64,000 nucleotides of DNA from Fagopyrum homotropicum. Its lineage: Eukaryota > Streptophyta > Magnoliopsida > Caryophyllales > Polygonaceae. This document shows, in pieces, positions 46,445-60,256 of this stretch. The notes under the pieces were generated by a model. The model was not told where the DNA came from. It saw only the letters and a list, made by a program, of their open reading frames with translations, and ran no database searches. Made by a program: the position numbers and the translations under genes. Where the stretch lies: positions 139,172,981-139,236,980 of the forward strand of contig BSWB01000001.1 of assembly GCA_033239125.1 (NCBI GenBank), written 5' to 3'. The first letter of the stretch is position 1. Each line of letters begins with the position of its first letter.

Positions 46445-46840
46445 ACCAGATCTATGATACCAGATCTGCAAAAACCTAAAAAGATAGCATGAACAATAGT
46501 GTATGAGCTTCAGTAGAATTTGAGGACATTAGATAAAAAACAACTAAAGAGATAAACAAATTTATATATTCAGTTACCTTGTTACGTTGGTGGTCATATA
46601 ATAACAATGGACAAATGGGTGTATTTGGCCAGTGTTGAGCTCCGATGATCTCATCTTTGACCCGTCCACGTCGATCGAGTAGAAAATCTTCTTCTTAGTT
46701 GAATCAAAACAAGAAGAGAAGAGTGAAAGAGATGATTGTTGAAGTAAAATTGGGATGAGGAGGAAAATAGCTGCGAGGAAGATGTAAGAGAAGAATAGAT
46801 TTGTAGTGTGTGAGGTTTGTAGTCTATATATATAGGTAGG
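46445..46840 (-). promoter_or_regulatory. Second leader and TATA region (copy 2)
   Basis: Matches 20064-20445 but keeps ATGATACCAGATCT at 46454-46467, giving two adjacent ACCAGATCT words. The related region near 3070 also has two such words, so this is the ancestral form. The TATA element here is extended (TATATATATA). Confidence 0.5.
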
Positions 46841-46985
46841 TTAAAAGGGAACGCAGGGTCTATTTAGGTAGGTTAAAGGGTAAATACGTAAACTAGTATT
46901 TATTTTTATTTATTAAAAAATATAGTAAATGATTTAGATTTCAAATTTACATGTATAATTATATGGTTATATGAGATATGTGTGA

Positions 46986-48443
46986 ACTTTGTTTGAAGAA
47001 GATGAACCAAATAATGGTGTAATTCGTGATAGCTTTCTACAGCTCGCCTAGGGGTTGTCAATGGATCGGACATGGGGTAGGGAGTACCCTATTCATCCTC
47101 ATACCCGTTTAATATAATGCCCCCCGTCCTCGTCCCCGTCCCCGTCCCCGTCAAATACTCGTCTCCATCGGGGGATCCCCGTCCCCATTTAATTTTTCTG
47201 ATTTTAAATTTTTAAGGGTTTTTCCCGCAAAATTCTCCGTCCCCATCGGATATTCATTGTCATCGGGGAATTCCCTGTCCCCATATTCGTCATGACTCAG
47301 GATCGACTATTCCGTCACCATATTTCCCCCGCAATATGTACATTGTAAAATGGGTTAGTTTTTCATAATTAAGTTGCTCAAATGTAATAAGCTTGACATA
47401 TAAAATTTGCACCATGTGCAACTGAGGCATATTGTCATCTACTTAGTTGGCTCAGATAACTTGCATCACAAAATGTACATCGTAAGTGTTAGATTTTTCA
47501 TAATTTGATTGTGAAAGATGGACATACTATCATCTACTCAGTTGGCTCATTAGACAACATATTAACAACATGTGTAGCTGAGGTATCCATGCCCTCAATC
47601 AGAATCTCTAGTATAGGCTATTGACTGAACTATTTCAACACTAAACTAGCATATAAACTTTGCCTAGCTAGCATAATCTTAAGGAATTTAATAAGATGGA
47701 CATATAAACTTTGTCCAGCTAGGCAAACGGATGTTCTCAACCAAAATACTAAAAAATATTACAACACTATAAAATCATGAAGTTGGAACTATAAGTAGGA
47801 TTGTATGAATGAGTATCATATTCTTAATTCTTAAAGCATAAAAGTGTACTTAGTTGGGAATTTTAGTAATCATCAGCAATTTTAAATTTAAACACAATTG
47901 GTGAATTAAATTTTGCTTAAAATTGAAACTACAATGAAAGTTTAATATAAATACAAATTTGTTTATTCGGGGTTTTCCATCAGGGTTCCCCATCAGATTC
48001 CCGTCGGGGTCCCCTGTCAGATTCCCCAACGGGGTTCCCCGACAGGTTCGGGTTCGGATCGGGGAGCGAGGTGAATACCCCTATCTTCATCCCCGTCCCT
48101 ATCCTCAAGCGGAGATTCATTTATTAACTATGCCAGTCCCATCCCCGTTGAAAATCCTCATCCTCATTTCCATGATGGACCCCAAGTTTCAGGGAATCCC
48201 CAACCTATGTACACCCTTAAGCTCGCCTACAACCATAATGTTGCTGAGACGTGCAAGCTTGGAGATCCTTTGACGGAGGTTTTACGTTGGAAGGCTCTTG
48301 TGGGAGATGTTATCGAGAACGACGAGGAAAATTCTGCACGATGGACACGCGTACATGATCCGTTGTTGGATCATATCAGGGAAATTTACTGTGAAGTAAT
48401 ATCACTTCTTCCACTTTCGATCTCTGATAACTTATCTTCCTAG
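46986..48443 (+). pseudogene. ORF split by the hAT insertion (copy 2)
   Basis: Left part 46986-47048 and right part 48228-48443; the protein text on both sides of the element is unchanged from copy 1. Confidence 0.5.
47049..48219. mobile_element. Non-autonomous hAT element, 1171 bp (copy 2)
   Basis: Flanked by AGCTCGCC at 47041-47048 and 48220-48227. It is 7 bp longer than in copy 1, mainly from one extra CCCCGT unit in the left subterminal array (near 47130) and one extra G nearby. Confidence 0.85.
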
Positions 48444-48501
48444 CTTGAGGCTCGACAACCGGGTTATCAAAAAGTGATTATAAAGTTGGATTTAGATAAA
48501 A

Positions 48502-50563
48502 AAAAAAAAACAGGTGGTGCTGGCCTTAGAATTTTATCAAGATATCTGGCTTATCATGATTGAAGTTAAAGGAAGAGTGGAGGGAAATTGAAGAAGAAGT
48601 AGACAATAGAGGTTTGAAACATGGTGGATTGATAAGGAGGAGTGGCATAATGGACGTAGTTGCAAAATGCTTGAGGTATTGGGGAAGGATATGAAACTCA
48701 GGAAAGGCTTGGCTTGGTTCTCGAAGAACTATCAGCATGGGTAAACAAAATGTTAAGATGCGTGGAGTATTGTCCCACATTGACAATATGATAATTCCTT
48801 AACCTAACATATAAGCACTAGGGCTACTCCTCCTACTGCCAATTGATTTTAGTACGGAACCCCGATAGCTTGTGTGTAAGGTTCACTTTACGTGCATCCC
48901 TTCCAAAGTACCGCCGTCTTGCAACATGGGACATACATTATTCCCAAACTTGACTGCATGCATAGAGAAGAGGAGTCGTACTGGCATATACGCTCCAGGT
49001 CAAATGAGATGAGAGACTGGAAAAAAAAATATTTCCATCACAAAGCTACTCAACGAAATCAAAAGAATGAGATCACGATACTTGTGGATGAAAGCGGAAG
49101 AATCTTCACAGGCGATGCTAACATTGAAAGCCATGTTGTCAATTACTACAAGTTATTTACTATAGTAGTGACTTTCAATGCAAATAAAACCACGGCGGAG
49201 GTGTTAAGTAAGAGATTGGAAAAAAATAAAAAATATTTCCATCACAAAGCTACTCAACGAAAACAAAAGAATGAGATCACGATACTTGTGGATGAAAGCG
49301 GAAGAATCTTCACAGGCGAGGCTAACATTGAAAGCCATGTTGTCAATTACTACAAGTTATTTACTATAGTAGTGACTTTGAGTGCAAATAAAACCACGGC
49401 GGAGGTGTTAAGTAAGAGACTGGAAAAAAAATAAAAAAATATTTCCATTACAAAGTTACTCAACGAAAACAAAAGAATGAGATCACGTTACTTGTGGATG
49501 AAAGCGGAAGAATCTTCACAGGCGAGGCTAACATTGAAAGCCATGTTGTCAATTACTACAAGTTATTTACTATAGTAGTGACTTTGAGTGCAAATAAAAC
49601 CACGGCGGAGGTGTTAAGTAAGAAGGTTGATGGTAGCATGAATTCTAATATTATTAAAGAACCTACTATTTAGGAAGTATGGTTGGTGGTAAAGGCAATG
49701 CACCCGAGTAAAGCACCAGAACATGATGGTTTTCATATCATATTTTACTAGAGATTTTGGTTAGTTGTAGAGAAAAATCCGGAAAATGACCGAGTTTAGG
49801 CCCGTCAGTCTTTGCACAGTGTTGTACAAGGTAATCCCAAAGCTTATGGCAAACCGCCTCAGGGACATGATGCCGAGAATCATTGATGATGCTCATAGTG
49901 CATTTGTAAAAGGCCGGCTAATCACTGATAATGCACCGATTGCCTTATAGATCTTTCACCACATGGAAAACAAGAGGACTGTGAACATTGGCATAATGAC
50001 AATGAAACTCGACATGAGTAAAGCATACGACCGGATCGAGTGGTATTTTCTTAAGAGGTTTATAAAACACTTTGGATTTGATCAAAGATAGGTGGACAAA
50101 ATCATGGATTGTGTGATGTTATTGACCTTTAGCTTCGTCCTAAATGGAGAAAGAAAAGGGAGAGTCCAACCTTTCTGAGATTTCAGACAAGATGATCTGA
50201 TTTCTTCTTATCTATTCATCATATATATATATATGACTGGCCGGTTTGTGACCTGTTTGGTGGGTTGTGGTGGCTGCGTTGAGAATTGGTGTCTTGGAAG
50301 CTAGGAGAAGACAATACTCATGCATAGAGATGGAAACTGACAGTTAGTACATTGCACATGCTTACAATGCTGATTCAAGCATCAAATCCCATGGATGTAC
50401 TTTAATTGAGGATATAAAATCTATATCCTCCTCTTTTGAATCATTTTCGGTTTATTATATTCCGCGTTCATATAACGAAGTTACAAAATGTCTTGCAAAG
50501 GTTCTCCTGTCGAGTGGACTAGTAGCAATTCTTGATAGGGTGATACCAAGCAATGTAATGTAA
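48502..50563 (+). mobile_element. LINE D relic (copy 2)
   Basis: Same order of endonuclease end, inverted dispersed repeat (about 48770-48905), 205-bp triplication, RT and RNase H remnants. A 180-aa frame at 48892-49434 spans two of the repeats. RT text SAFVKGRLITDN is slightly better preserved than copy 1 (SVFLKGRLITDN). Confidence 0.78.
49013..49628 (+). repeat. ~205-bp triplication within LINE D (copy 2)
   Basis: Repeat phrases start at 49035, 49239 and 49445, spacings 204 and 206. Changes in the A-runs between repeats account for the shift, so two repeats read in one frame here. Confidence 0.92.
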
Positions 50564-50954
50564 CTTGCCATTTTTGATTTGAATTAATTTGAACGTTTCT
50601 CCCTCAAATGTTTTTTTTCCCCTAAGGCACTATATTCATTCAATACCATCTCGTCACATGTATTATGCTTATTTTGGTTACCCTATATTTATTTTCAAAA
50701 TTTGTCCGCCCTCCTCCACCACATATCATATCCATCAAACAAAAACCCTACGCATGCCTACAACACATGAAACACAAACCACGCAAACCCCTATCGACAA
50801 CTAAACCAAGCAACCCACATTCGATGAATCTATCACCTTCGCGATTTACCGCCGTGGTATATCTTATGGATTTTAAACATAATTAAAAATTGAAGGGTTC
50901 TAAATTTATAATTAAAATTTTAATAAATTTTTAATTATTAAAATTGGTTTTAAA

Positions 50955-51260
50955 TACATATTTGCAAACAACCATTGATCTTCGGATCAATGATATTCTA
51001 TCTCTTATAGGTACATTTTTGCTGCACAACCATTGATCTTCAGGCCAACATTCCTATCTCTCTTGGGTGTATTTTCTTTTGTAGCTTGTACACAACCATT
51101 GATCTTGACCGAACATTTATCTTGAGGTCAACATTGTTATCTATCTTGGGTGTATTTTTGCAGCTTGCACACAACCATTGATTTTGATATCAGCATTCTT
51201 ATCTCTCTTGGGGCTGTTGTATTTTTGCAACTTCGATCTTTGATCGAGGCCAACATTCTA
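50955..51260 (+). repeat. Degenerate minisatellite (copy 2)
   Basis: Same ACAACCATTGAT(C/T)TT array as 24550-24850, with the same unit number and a few substitutions. Confidence 0.7.
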
Positions 51261-51375
51261 GAGGGATCGATTGAAGGCTCTCGAATCGCATTCTTTCCGT
51301 TGATTCAATCGCCATGTGAGTTGTTGAAACTCAAGATTCTTAGCCAAGCTTCCTGCATTATGTTTGACAACCAAT

Positions 51376-51675
51376 TTAATTAAGAGAACACTTACAAATC
51401 TCTTCAGTGACAAGGATTATGTGGTTAAGGGTTAAAGAAACATCATATGCCTCCATTGCCAAACAAACTGTATATACACAAAAGTAGTAGCATTCACCAT
51501 GCATTATCTCTCGAAGATTCAACTTCTTAAACCTTTGAGTTCTGAAGCAGCACTCACCGCAATATAATATTAGTAAATAAAACATCTTCATGATGTGAAT
51601 GTAAAAACTATTATAATGTGGAAGAAAAGAATAATTTCATAAGAGTGTATTTTAAACATACCTTTGCTATTACAT
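51376..51675 (-). pseudogene. Exon-like segment (copy 2)
   Basis: FRTQRFKKLNLREIMHG is repeated; the donor is weakened to ATGCATG|GTGAATG (copy 1 has GTGAGTG). Confidence 0.35.
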
Positions 51676-51798
51676 ATACTAGTTGCAGCATGATCTGGTA
51701 CTCACTTTCCCACCATTGTACATTTTCTGCCGTGCAAAATTACACAAGTAAGATCTAATGAAGCAATCCGAAAAGGGAGACTAACAAAATTCATTATC

Positions 51799-52187
51799 CA
51801 CTAGTACAAATACCCCTCTAGACCCCGGTTATTTTGTACATGGGAACCCGGTTAAGGAAGCGTGGTTAACGGGAGCGAGGTCCGAGCATTCGCACCCCGG
51901 TAAATGTCACCGAGTTAATATTTTTGGACCCCGGTTTTTTAATAACCGGGGTAAAAGTCGGACCCCGGTTATTTTAAAAAAACCGGGGTAAAAGTCGGAC
52001 CCTGGTTATTATAAAAAAACCGGGGTCATTTTCGGACCCCAGTTTTTTATAAATAACCGGGGTCCGACTTTTATTTTTTTTTAAAAAAAAAAGATGTCGG
52101 ACCACGGTTATTTTAAATAACCGTGGTCCCAATTCTAAATTTTTTTTAAAAAAAAACACCACGGTTCTTTAAAGAACCGTGGCTGCA
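51799..52187 (+). mobile_element. CACTA-type terminus with hairpin array (copy 2)
   Basis: The hairpin arms have changed by compensating and non-compensating steps: AATAATCGGGGT in copy 1 is AATAACCGGGGT here (better pairing), while ACCCCGG near 52038 has become ACCCCAG. The final CCACGGTTCTTTAAAGAACC arm pairs better than in copy 1. Confidence 0.65.
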
Positions 52188-52563
52188 TGATACTGCTGCA
52201 ATTTTAAATCACAACACTATTAAGCATAATCTCTTGATAATTCAATTTCAATTACTTAAAACTTTCACATGTGGTACTACTTCAAGGTACTCCAAATATA
52301 ACCAATTTATACAAATTCACCCAAACATCTCGAATATGAACAGGAGAAGACTTGTCACTTCAAGCACCTGCTTCTTTGTGATATGGGTAACCTGGTGATG
52401 TACTAAGAGCCTCTACCTAACACAAAGGGAAAATGACACAAACATCATTTGTCGTGGTTGTTCCTGATACTTATCCTTGACATCGACTGTTATTGTTAAT
52501 GTCAATATAGCATGACTGTTATTGCTGATGTCAATATAGCATGAATAACTGTAGAATTACCTG

Positions 52564-52773
52564 TTATGATGGTTTTTCTTTCCGTTGCAACTTCACTATT
52601 CGCCTAAGATTCTGGGTGTCGTTCCTAATCTCACTGAGAAACCAAGAAAAATGACCTATTGTACGTGTAAACAAACAATTAGATAGAATAGCGGAAGAAG
52701 CATCAATGTCAGTATTGAGAGTGCCAAGTATAACACACTGGGATGTTTCTGCACTTGCAAGTTTGGCAATAAA
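52564..52773 (-). pseudogene. Terminal exon of the unrecognised gene (copy 2)
   Basis: Open as in copy 1, with one substitution in the RR(L/I)V stretch. The upstream exons are at 53511-54139 in copy 3. Confidence 0.5.
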
Positions 52774-53510
52774 CTAATAATGTAAGAGAAGCTGTTGATC
52801 ATTTTTGTAAGCCGACTAAGCAAAACTTAAATCTCATACTGATATCTAATATAGTTAAAAACTATATTAGCATATGATTCTAACCTATGAAGCACGGACA
52901 TAGAAACGGATACAAGAGAAAACGGGGGAGCGACAGTTTCAGAAATATGTGAAACAAACAAGGCAAGGAAACATAAATATAATGATACCATATTATAAAG
53001 GTCAACATTATAACATCATATACGGTGGAAGGGGTTATGACATTTGAATTCAGATACACAAAAGAATTTTACTTCATAAAGCAAACAGAGCAGACAATAC
53101 TTAGAACAAGCCAGTGCTTCAAGTAAACCATCATATTATTCAAATTCTTTACTTAATTAGCAAACTAAGATCAGCATGTTGACAACTAAAATACTTAAAA
53201 TCTTAGGTATTAGGGAAATCCCAGTTGTGAAGAGAAAACATCATTAGTGCAAAAATTTACTAAATCTAAACTAGAAGTTGTACCTACTAAATAGTCTCCA
53301 TTAGAGAAATAATTCAAGGATCAAATATCCCGTTGACTAGTCTGATCATGTAATTGGTGAAAGATAAAAAAATCAGGGAAAGTAGAGGGTTTTTTTTTTG
53401 CTTTTAGTCAAAATATTTGCTATTAAGTCACTCTAGTAAACAATAATTCATTGATACAACACAAAAGAGCCAAACAGGTTTAAAATAAACAAAGATAAGC
53501 AAACCCTCAC

Positions 53511-54139
53511 CTTTTTAGGAATGCAAGTATCATCTTCATCTTTATACAATTGAAACAGCCGACAAATGGCCGAGGAAATGAACCTCCACTATCATTTTGC
53601 AACAGCATAAAACAACCATCATTTATGCATGAGTTTATCAGATAAATTGGCAAACTATTCAATCAAAACGAGCCATGATTTCGTCCCTAAAACAATATAA
53701 TATTGGAAACTAACTTGCAATGAGGTTGCTGGGGAAGTCTGATTAAGCTCACCCTTCCATTCCCGTAACATCATATGCATCCGCTCCTCAAGAAGTGCAG
53801 CGTCACCTGAGCGGCTGTCTTTCCATGCTGACAGTAAATCCTTAACTTTGATATTTACCATGTCCTTACAGAGCAGGGGTGATGCAGATCTCGAGCCAAA
53901 CTGTTTGAGACTCTTAGTCATTGAAAAATCTTGAAGTGTCACGTGAATAACTGAGTTGAAAAGGGATTTACAGTCAGACTCCGACAATCAAGCGGTGTTA
54001 GAACAAAAAAAGCTTGTCGAATAGCATTAATATAGTAGCTATTAAAAATCAAGTTTTGTGACAAATCTGCATGATCCATATCAACCAAGAACCTTAATAT
54101 GGACCCATGATAGGTAAGATTGAGAATTTCATAAGAAAG
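53511..54139 (-). pseudogene. Exons of the unrecognised gene (copy 3)
   Basis: Like copy 2, the first exon is open past RQAFF. Private changes include WKGELNQ for WKAELNQ and GTKSW for GMKSW in the downstream read-through. Confidence 0.55.
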
Positions 54140-54758
54140 CTGCAACTTTGATGTAGAAAAAAAACATACAATAACATATCAAATGCAACCTATATCAAAA
54201 GCAACTATATTTAACGACATTATCTGACACAATCCGATTATGCTACATAGTCCTTGTTCATAAGATGCTAAACTGTGACGCAATTGCATTTTTATAGCGA
54301 AATATTTCGTGACAAAAGAGGGAGGCTTCATATACCCTATTTCTCAACAACGACGGTAGAAATGAATCTCCTGAAACATCTTGCCATACACAACACTAAA
54401 GATTAAATTATTGAACCAATTAGTGTATTTTTCAGGGAAGGTAATCAACTACACTTCTTTAACAACACTAGATATATCTTGCAAGAGGAAGGTCTCTTAA
54501 CATCCATGATAACAAGTAACAACAGTAAATCATATAAATAAAAAATCTATACAATTTTTTTATTGGACCAAAAGAGAGAGAAGTTAGAAAATTCTATACA
54601 ATTTTTTTATTGGAAAGCATAAAATCCTAGATGAATGTTTGCAGGTTGTAAAATTCAAGTAACAGGAAGACAGTAAATCATATAAATAAAAAATCTGATT
54701 AGTGTATAAGCTCCAATATACAAAGAATGGTAATATAACCTAGAATAAATTAGTTTAC

Positions 54759-55186
54759 CTCGAAGATTTGATGTAAACCCACTATTTGACAAATGATTTG
54801 CAAGAAGCTCCCCTAAATGCTTTCTCCAACTTGGGACAGACTTGGCTTCAGAAACAAGCCACACAATTGCAGCCTCTGTTGTGAGGTTGAAACTAGTTGA
54901 TGATACTTGTGGCTGTGTCCATATGCCAAATAAAGAAGTTGATTAAAGAACACATAAATAGATCATGTTGTTCTAAATCAAAGTAAATATAACATATACA
55001 TATCTAATTAAATTATCAAGAAACCATGTTTTGATTATAGATCAAGCTTATTAAGAGAGTCAAGTCGGCCCCTTTGATAAGCAATGTTACTTCAGTTTTT
55101 TCATGATACATAATATGTGAATCGGAACTGACTTGACTTTCAAGTATTCTCTTCACACTGGCAGCACATCCTCCACAACTCATTCC
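54759..55186 (-). pseudogene. PAA1: PAA1-like HMA exons (copy 3)
   Basis: Exons 55186-55133 and 54912-54759, with the same CGGC ligands, exon sizes (54 and 154 nt) and splice sites as the other copies. Confidence 0.72.
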
Positions 55187-55796
55187 CTGCACCAAGATCA
55201 ACAGATGATACTTTACACTTCAATTTTGATAAGTTAATTCAAAATCAAATCTATAAACAGTCACATCCACCCATCCCAACGTCGAGAAGAATCGAGACTA
55301 AATACAAAACTTGAAACTCCAAATTTCAAACTGATTCAACTAACACAATCACCAACACCAAACTACATATGAAAATGAAGCAAAACAAATCCAAATAACA
55401 AATGAAAATGAAGCAAAACAAATCCAAATTAAAGAAAGGTATTAGTTCCAACCAGGAAGTTCAAAGATGAAGAAATAAATGAACAGAAGTTCAGGGCGGA
55501 TAGCATATTTTCGCTAATCACAACCGGTGAACCTACACCCAAACCTTTCGGGGTTCCATGTGATAGGTTCACACGGTATCATATTGTCGATGTAAGACAC
55601 ATTTTCTCGCATTTCCACAGCTCATACTAGCAGCAAGAAAGGCTTAACTCCAACCACAAAACATTAGTGTTCAATATTTATTTTCAAATCTAAAGCCCCA
55701 GCTCATAACTGCAGCAACAAGATAAGATATCTAGTCATCTAGATGATAGGATCTCAAATTTAATTTGCAGAAACATGCCAGTAAATGATGTATTAC

Positions 55797-56254
55797 CTAT
55801 TTTTTGAACAACCCAATTGCTGCAAGAGAACTTGACTTTGAGGATCAAGCGGTCCTTGATTTTATTCATTTTTATGCCAGATCCGTGATACCAAATCTGC
55901 AAAAATCTAAAAATATAGCGAAAACAGTATTAGCTTCAACAGTAAAAGAAATTAGAGATTGATATATTCAGACTGTTCGGTTACCTTATTGCTGTGGTAG
56001 TCAAATAACAACGATGGACAATAAGGTGAATTTTGCCGGCGTTTCGATCTCCGATGGTATCACCTTCGATCGTCCGCGTCGATCGTGTACGAAAACTCCT
56101 GCACCTTGTCTTTTTCTTAGTTGAGTCGAAAAGCAAGAGAATTGTGAAGATTTTGGACAATTTTGGTCCTCAGACCGAACCAGGAGGAATAGCTGCGAAG
56201 AAGATTGTTGTGCCTGAGGTGCGTAGACTCGTAGAGTGTATATATATACACTAG
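55797..56254 (-). promoter_or_regulatory. TATA box and leader exons (copy 3)
   Basis: Same structure; the upstream 28-bp segment is present at 56541-56568, as in copy 1. Confidence 0.45.
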
Positions 56255-57143
56255 GTTAAAGGGTAAAATAGGTAAAGAAGAGTTATTAGTATTTATTTAA
56301 TAAAAATTTATTTTTCTCAAACATAAGGGAAGATGTAATTGAAGACGTGGGCAAAGCGGGATGGAGAGTCGAACCCTATTGACAGCAGTTGCAGCATCTC
56401 CTCGATACACATCAGTAAGATACAGTAATTGAAGACGTGCGCAAAGCGGAATGTACTCGAGTCGAATGGTTTTAAGTAATTTATAGATATTATTGACAAA
56501 ATCGGTATAATTTAAGAATCTTAAAATGAATTATTTCCGTAAAAGATAAATAGAGAAAGAAAGAGAATGAACGATATTTATGAGCTTGTTCTAGATTTAG
56601 CCGATATTACTCGGTACGTCTTTTAATGGTAAAAAGGGAATGTGTGTTGCTCATTACTCCAGTCATATTGAATAGCTCTAATCTACGTATTGATATCAAA
56701 TTCTTCTCAGCTATTTCTCTCAAACATGGAGTTCTTTTATGTTGAGACCATATATGGCTTCACATCAAGCTCAAACTCACTGTTATAGAACACTGGAATA
56801 CTGCTTGTTGTTGAGTTGTTCTCTTTTGATTTTTGATGTAGCATCACACTTGTGCCATTTGTAGATCAACAAACTGAGAGATTATGTTATGTGCTATATA
56901 GTATGTTGATAATCTGAATGTTTAATGTTTGACTGTGCTTGTCCTGAATTACTGCACATATCACTTTTTCCTTGTTAGCATTTGCATTCAGCATATATGG
57001 GATATAGTTGCTAATTTTTTATCCTCTTGTTAGCATTTGCATTAACAGGCATTAGTGAGTTGTTTTGCACCATCAAAAGAAAGTTGATAGGACAGGAATT
57101 TAGTTGTTCCTCATATTTATAAACAACTGCCTTATGGTTGTAC

Positions 57144-57854
57144 CTTTTTTTTTGTTTTGAAAAGATTACGTATATCGAGAAGAGGATTAGGGGTCACTTT
57201 GACCAAAGATGAAGAGAGGAAAAGACTAGAGAAATTAGTGACTACGACTATCAACTACAAGAGGTGAATCACAAGCAAATTAGGCCACATAATAAAGTCG
57301 GGGGATCGGTCTTTTCAGTTAGGCGGTGAAGTTCTTGATAGCTTGGATTGTGTGAGGGGCACAAGTTGTGGTAGAGGTGAAAGTGTTGTAGTAGATGAGG
57401 TCGTTTCTTGCTTTCCAAGTGAAGTAAATGTATGTAATGATCGAGGAGGTACGGATGTTGGAGATGAGTTCATGCTTACAAGGTTTTTCATTCTCGAACC
57501 AAGACCAAATTTGTTGGAGTACGGGTAGGGGGTGTGGAGCTTCGTCTAGCGAGAGATGATGTTGAGCACTAGGCTAGTGTAACTACAAGAGTTCCATAGG
57601 TGGGACTCGTTCTCCGGATGGTTCCCACACATTTTGCACGAAGCGTCAGAGACTAAGTTCTAGAAGAGGAGTTTGGTAAAGGTGGAAATTCTTTGATGGC
57701 AAGTAATCCAAGAGATAAAACTAATGTTGATTCCTTGCCAAGTATATATGAATTTGGTAGGGCGGGGTGTGTGTGTGTGAGAGAGTTTGGTTACGGAAGA
57801 ACTGTTGGGGAGGGAGATGGGGTTTATGGAGCTAGTTTTAAATTATCTTTATCT
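57144..57854 (-). mobile_element. LINE C relic (copy 3)
   Basis: Third instance of the zf-RVT fragment, unchanged in layout. Confidence 0.75.
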
Positions 57855-57858
57855 TTTA

Positions 57859-58504
57859 TAATCCGGCACACCAATTGACAATAGGAGGAGTAACCCTAGT
57901 GCTTATATATTAGGTTCGGTTATTATCATATTGTCAATGTGGGACAATATATCCACACATCTTAACACATCTTAATACGTGGCGGGGATGCACGTAAGTG
58001 AACCTTACACATAAGTCTTCGGGGTTTCATCCTAAAACCAATTGGCAATAGGAGGAGTAGCCCTAGTGCTTATATATTAGGTTCGCTTATTATCATATTG
58101 TCAATGTGGGACAATATATCCACACATCTTAACAGCTAGTCCTATACCCAGCAGAGAATCTCATTACGGACCTTAAGAAGCATACTCCAAGTGTGGCTAT
58201 GGTTGTTCCTTTGCTCGATGTTCCATCTGGTAAGTCTCTTGAGTATGTCTTCCAGATCCAAGTGCACCATAGGTTGTCAGTGTTTTATTCGATCTCGAAC
58301 AGACTCATAAATATAGTGGACGTTGTTTAAATTTGGCGTATGTTTTGTTTTCAGGAGCAGAGGACATCTTGGCAAGTGGGCAACACGCCATCTATATATG
58401 CGGATCCAAAGGTGTTGGATCGGCACCTGAAAGTAGCATGACGCGGGGGTATGGAAGTGGATGTGATCAAAATGATATGAACTCCTAATTAACAAGGAGC
58501 ATGG
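57859..58504 (+). other. Dispersed repeat pair and two-exon gene fragment (copy 3)
   Basis: The repeat pair is at 57859-58139 and the gene fragment at 58155-58504. Splice sites are intact and the fragment ends with the same base as copy 2. Confidence 0.45.
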
Positions 58505-58743
58505 TGAGGGAGGGTTTTTCAATGTTATAAAGTAATCTAACTAGTTTTCGTTAATAGAAGATGCTCATCCACCTAACGAGTCTAGTTTTATCAATCCACC
58601 AATTCGTTTTTATAGTGAGATTTAGTCTAAAATCGAAGACCATAACGATTTGGTACTAGAGCTAGATCTCATGTGTGACACGAGTAAATTGCCTTCTAGT
58701 AACGACAACACAACAACATCACGAGTAAATTGCCTTTCAGAGC

Positions 58744-59124
58744 GTTTTCAATTGGATTAACACCCGAGTGACTCTTCTCGCGTCCAAGAATCTCTCACGC
58801 TATGTAATGGTGCCTCCTCTTTGATGGCTGCTTCTAGTGCTTGTTCACATCAAGCTTACTACCGCCGTCTACTTCATTTGGTTCACTTGTATTGTTGCTA
58901 TTTTCCGCAATGACAATCCTTCTACTCAACGATGCTATTAAATTATTTTTTATAATCCGGTGGGTCTAATACATGGAGGGGATGCTCGTAAAGTGAATCT
59001 TACACACAAGCATTCGAGGTTCTATCCTAAAACTAATTGACAATAGGAGGAGTAGCCCTAACTCTTATATGTTAGGTTCGAGCATTATCATATTGTCGAT
59101 GTGGGACGATATTGCACACAGTTA
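58744..59124 (+). repeat. Possible LINE carboxy fragment and dispersed repeat (copy 3)
   Basis: Corresponds to 5930-6310 and shares copy 1's GAGCATTATC. Confidence 0.45.
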
Positions 59125-59143
59125 AATGCACACACTTGCTGGG

Positions 59144-60086
59144 TCATCGCACAAGCTTGCAACATTGTCCCTCTTGCCTTGGTTTTTCTGTAAGTTTGTG
59201 TCCTGCAGGGTTTTTTGTTTTTGAAACCAAATGAATCTTGTACCACCACAAATAAGGTTGCGTGCTTGGTAGCATCTGATTTATTACGTCGGACTGATTC
59301 ACGGTAGTTTGCATGAATCGCATGAATCTCTTACTGCATCTTGTTCTAGTCTTGTTCTTCATCTCCATTTTCCGTCATACGTTCAATGAGGGACCTCTCC
59401 ATCTCCTTGTCTTGTTGTTTGAGTTGACACAAATAATTGTCAAACTTCCTCCTAGCGATCTTGTCTATCATATGATGCCTGCAATTCTTTAAATTTGTCT
59501 TTAGCATAAACATCCCGACCTTTCTCGGGATGCAATTCTTGTGACTTACATTTATAGGACGAACGGATATCTTTGACATAAAGTTTTGCACCATTTTTCC
59601 ATATAGAACTCCCAAGACTTTGAAGTGATCTACTTGTGACTCCATAACCCTAAACAAAAATACATGTTAAATAACTTGAAGATTAACAACACAACTACAC
59701 ATAGAGGAAGATATGCGTACGGAGAAACAATAGTATAAAACTTCAAACATAACTGATATTTTAAGATAGATTTTTGGGAAAAAAAATTATTCATAATCAA
59801 TGAATGTATGGCGGAATACTACTTAGCAGTAATATCTAATCAAACAGTCAGAAAACCGAGACTAACGCAACTGAACATTAAGTACAAAACAAGCTATACA
59901 AAGCTTAACTGCAATGAGGAATACCTCATTCACAATCAACTTAGATTTTCCATTGAGCAAAGTTATGTCTAATGAATTTAAAGCCATACTCGTAGCAAAG
60001 TTGTAACGGAAGATGCCAACGAAAAATACGTTACAAAAAAGACTGAACAAGGAATAAAGCCTAAGCAAAATGACCGCATCATCCAA
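59144..60086 (-). CDS. Hypothetical minus-strand gene (copy 3)
   Basis: The 103-residue frame (59657-59346) and the upstream stretch (60086-59862) are unchanged. The few substitutions fall in the presumed intron (for example near 59731 and 59828), which is weakly in favour of the exon model. Confidence 0.32.
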
Positions 60087-60256
60087 GAACTGAATTCGGG
60101 AATGATCTCACGAACCATATATGTAGTGTCATATCCTCCATCTCAGCAAAACACTCTCTTCCTATACACACTATCCCTGCCGGAGGGTGGCCTCCCCGCC
60201 TCCTCCTCCCCCCAATGAGGCCGTCCGGCCTCGCCCCGCCCTCCCTGCTGCCCACG

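Larger units (their letters stand above)
26411..52815. repeat. Tandem 26.4-kb unit, copy 2
   Basis: This is the only copy seen complete with both junctions. It has a 28-bp deletion at 30135/30136 relative to copies 1 and 3. It has a 14-bp segment at 46454-46467 that restores similarity to the older paralogous leader region near 3070, so the shorter form in copy 1 is the derived state. The junctions at 26410/26411 and 52815/52816 show no foreign sequence, which fits unequal crossing-over within an array. Confidence 0.97.
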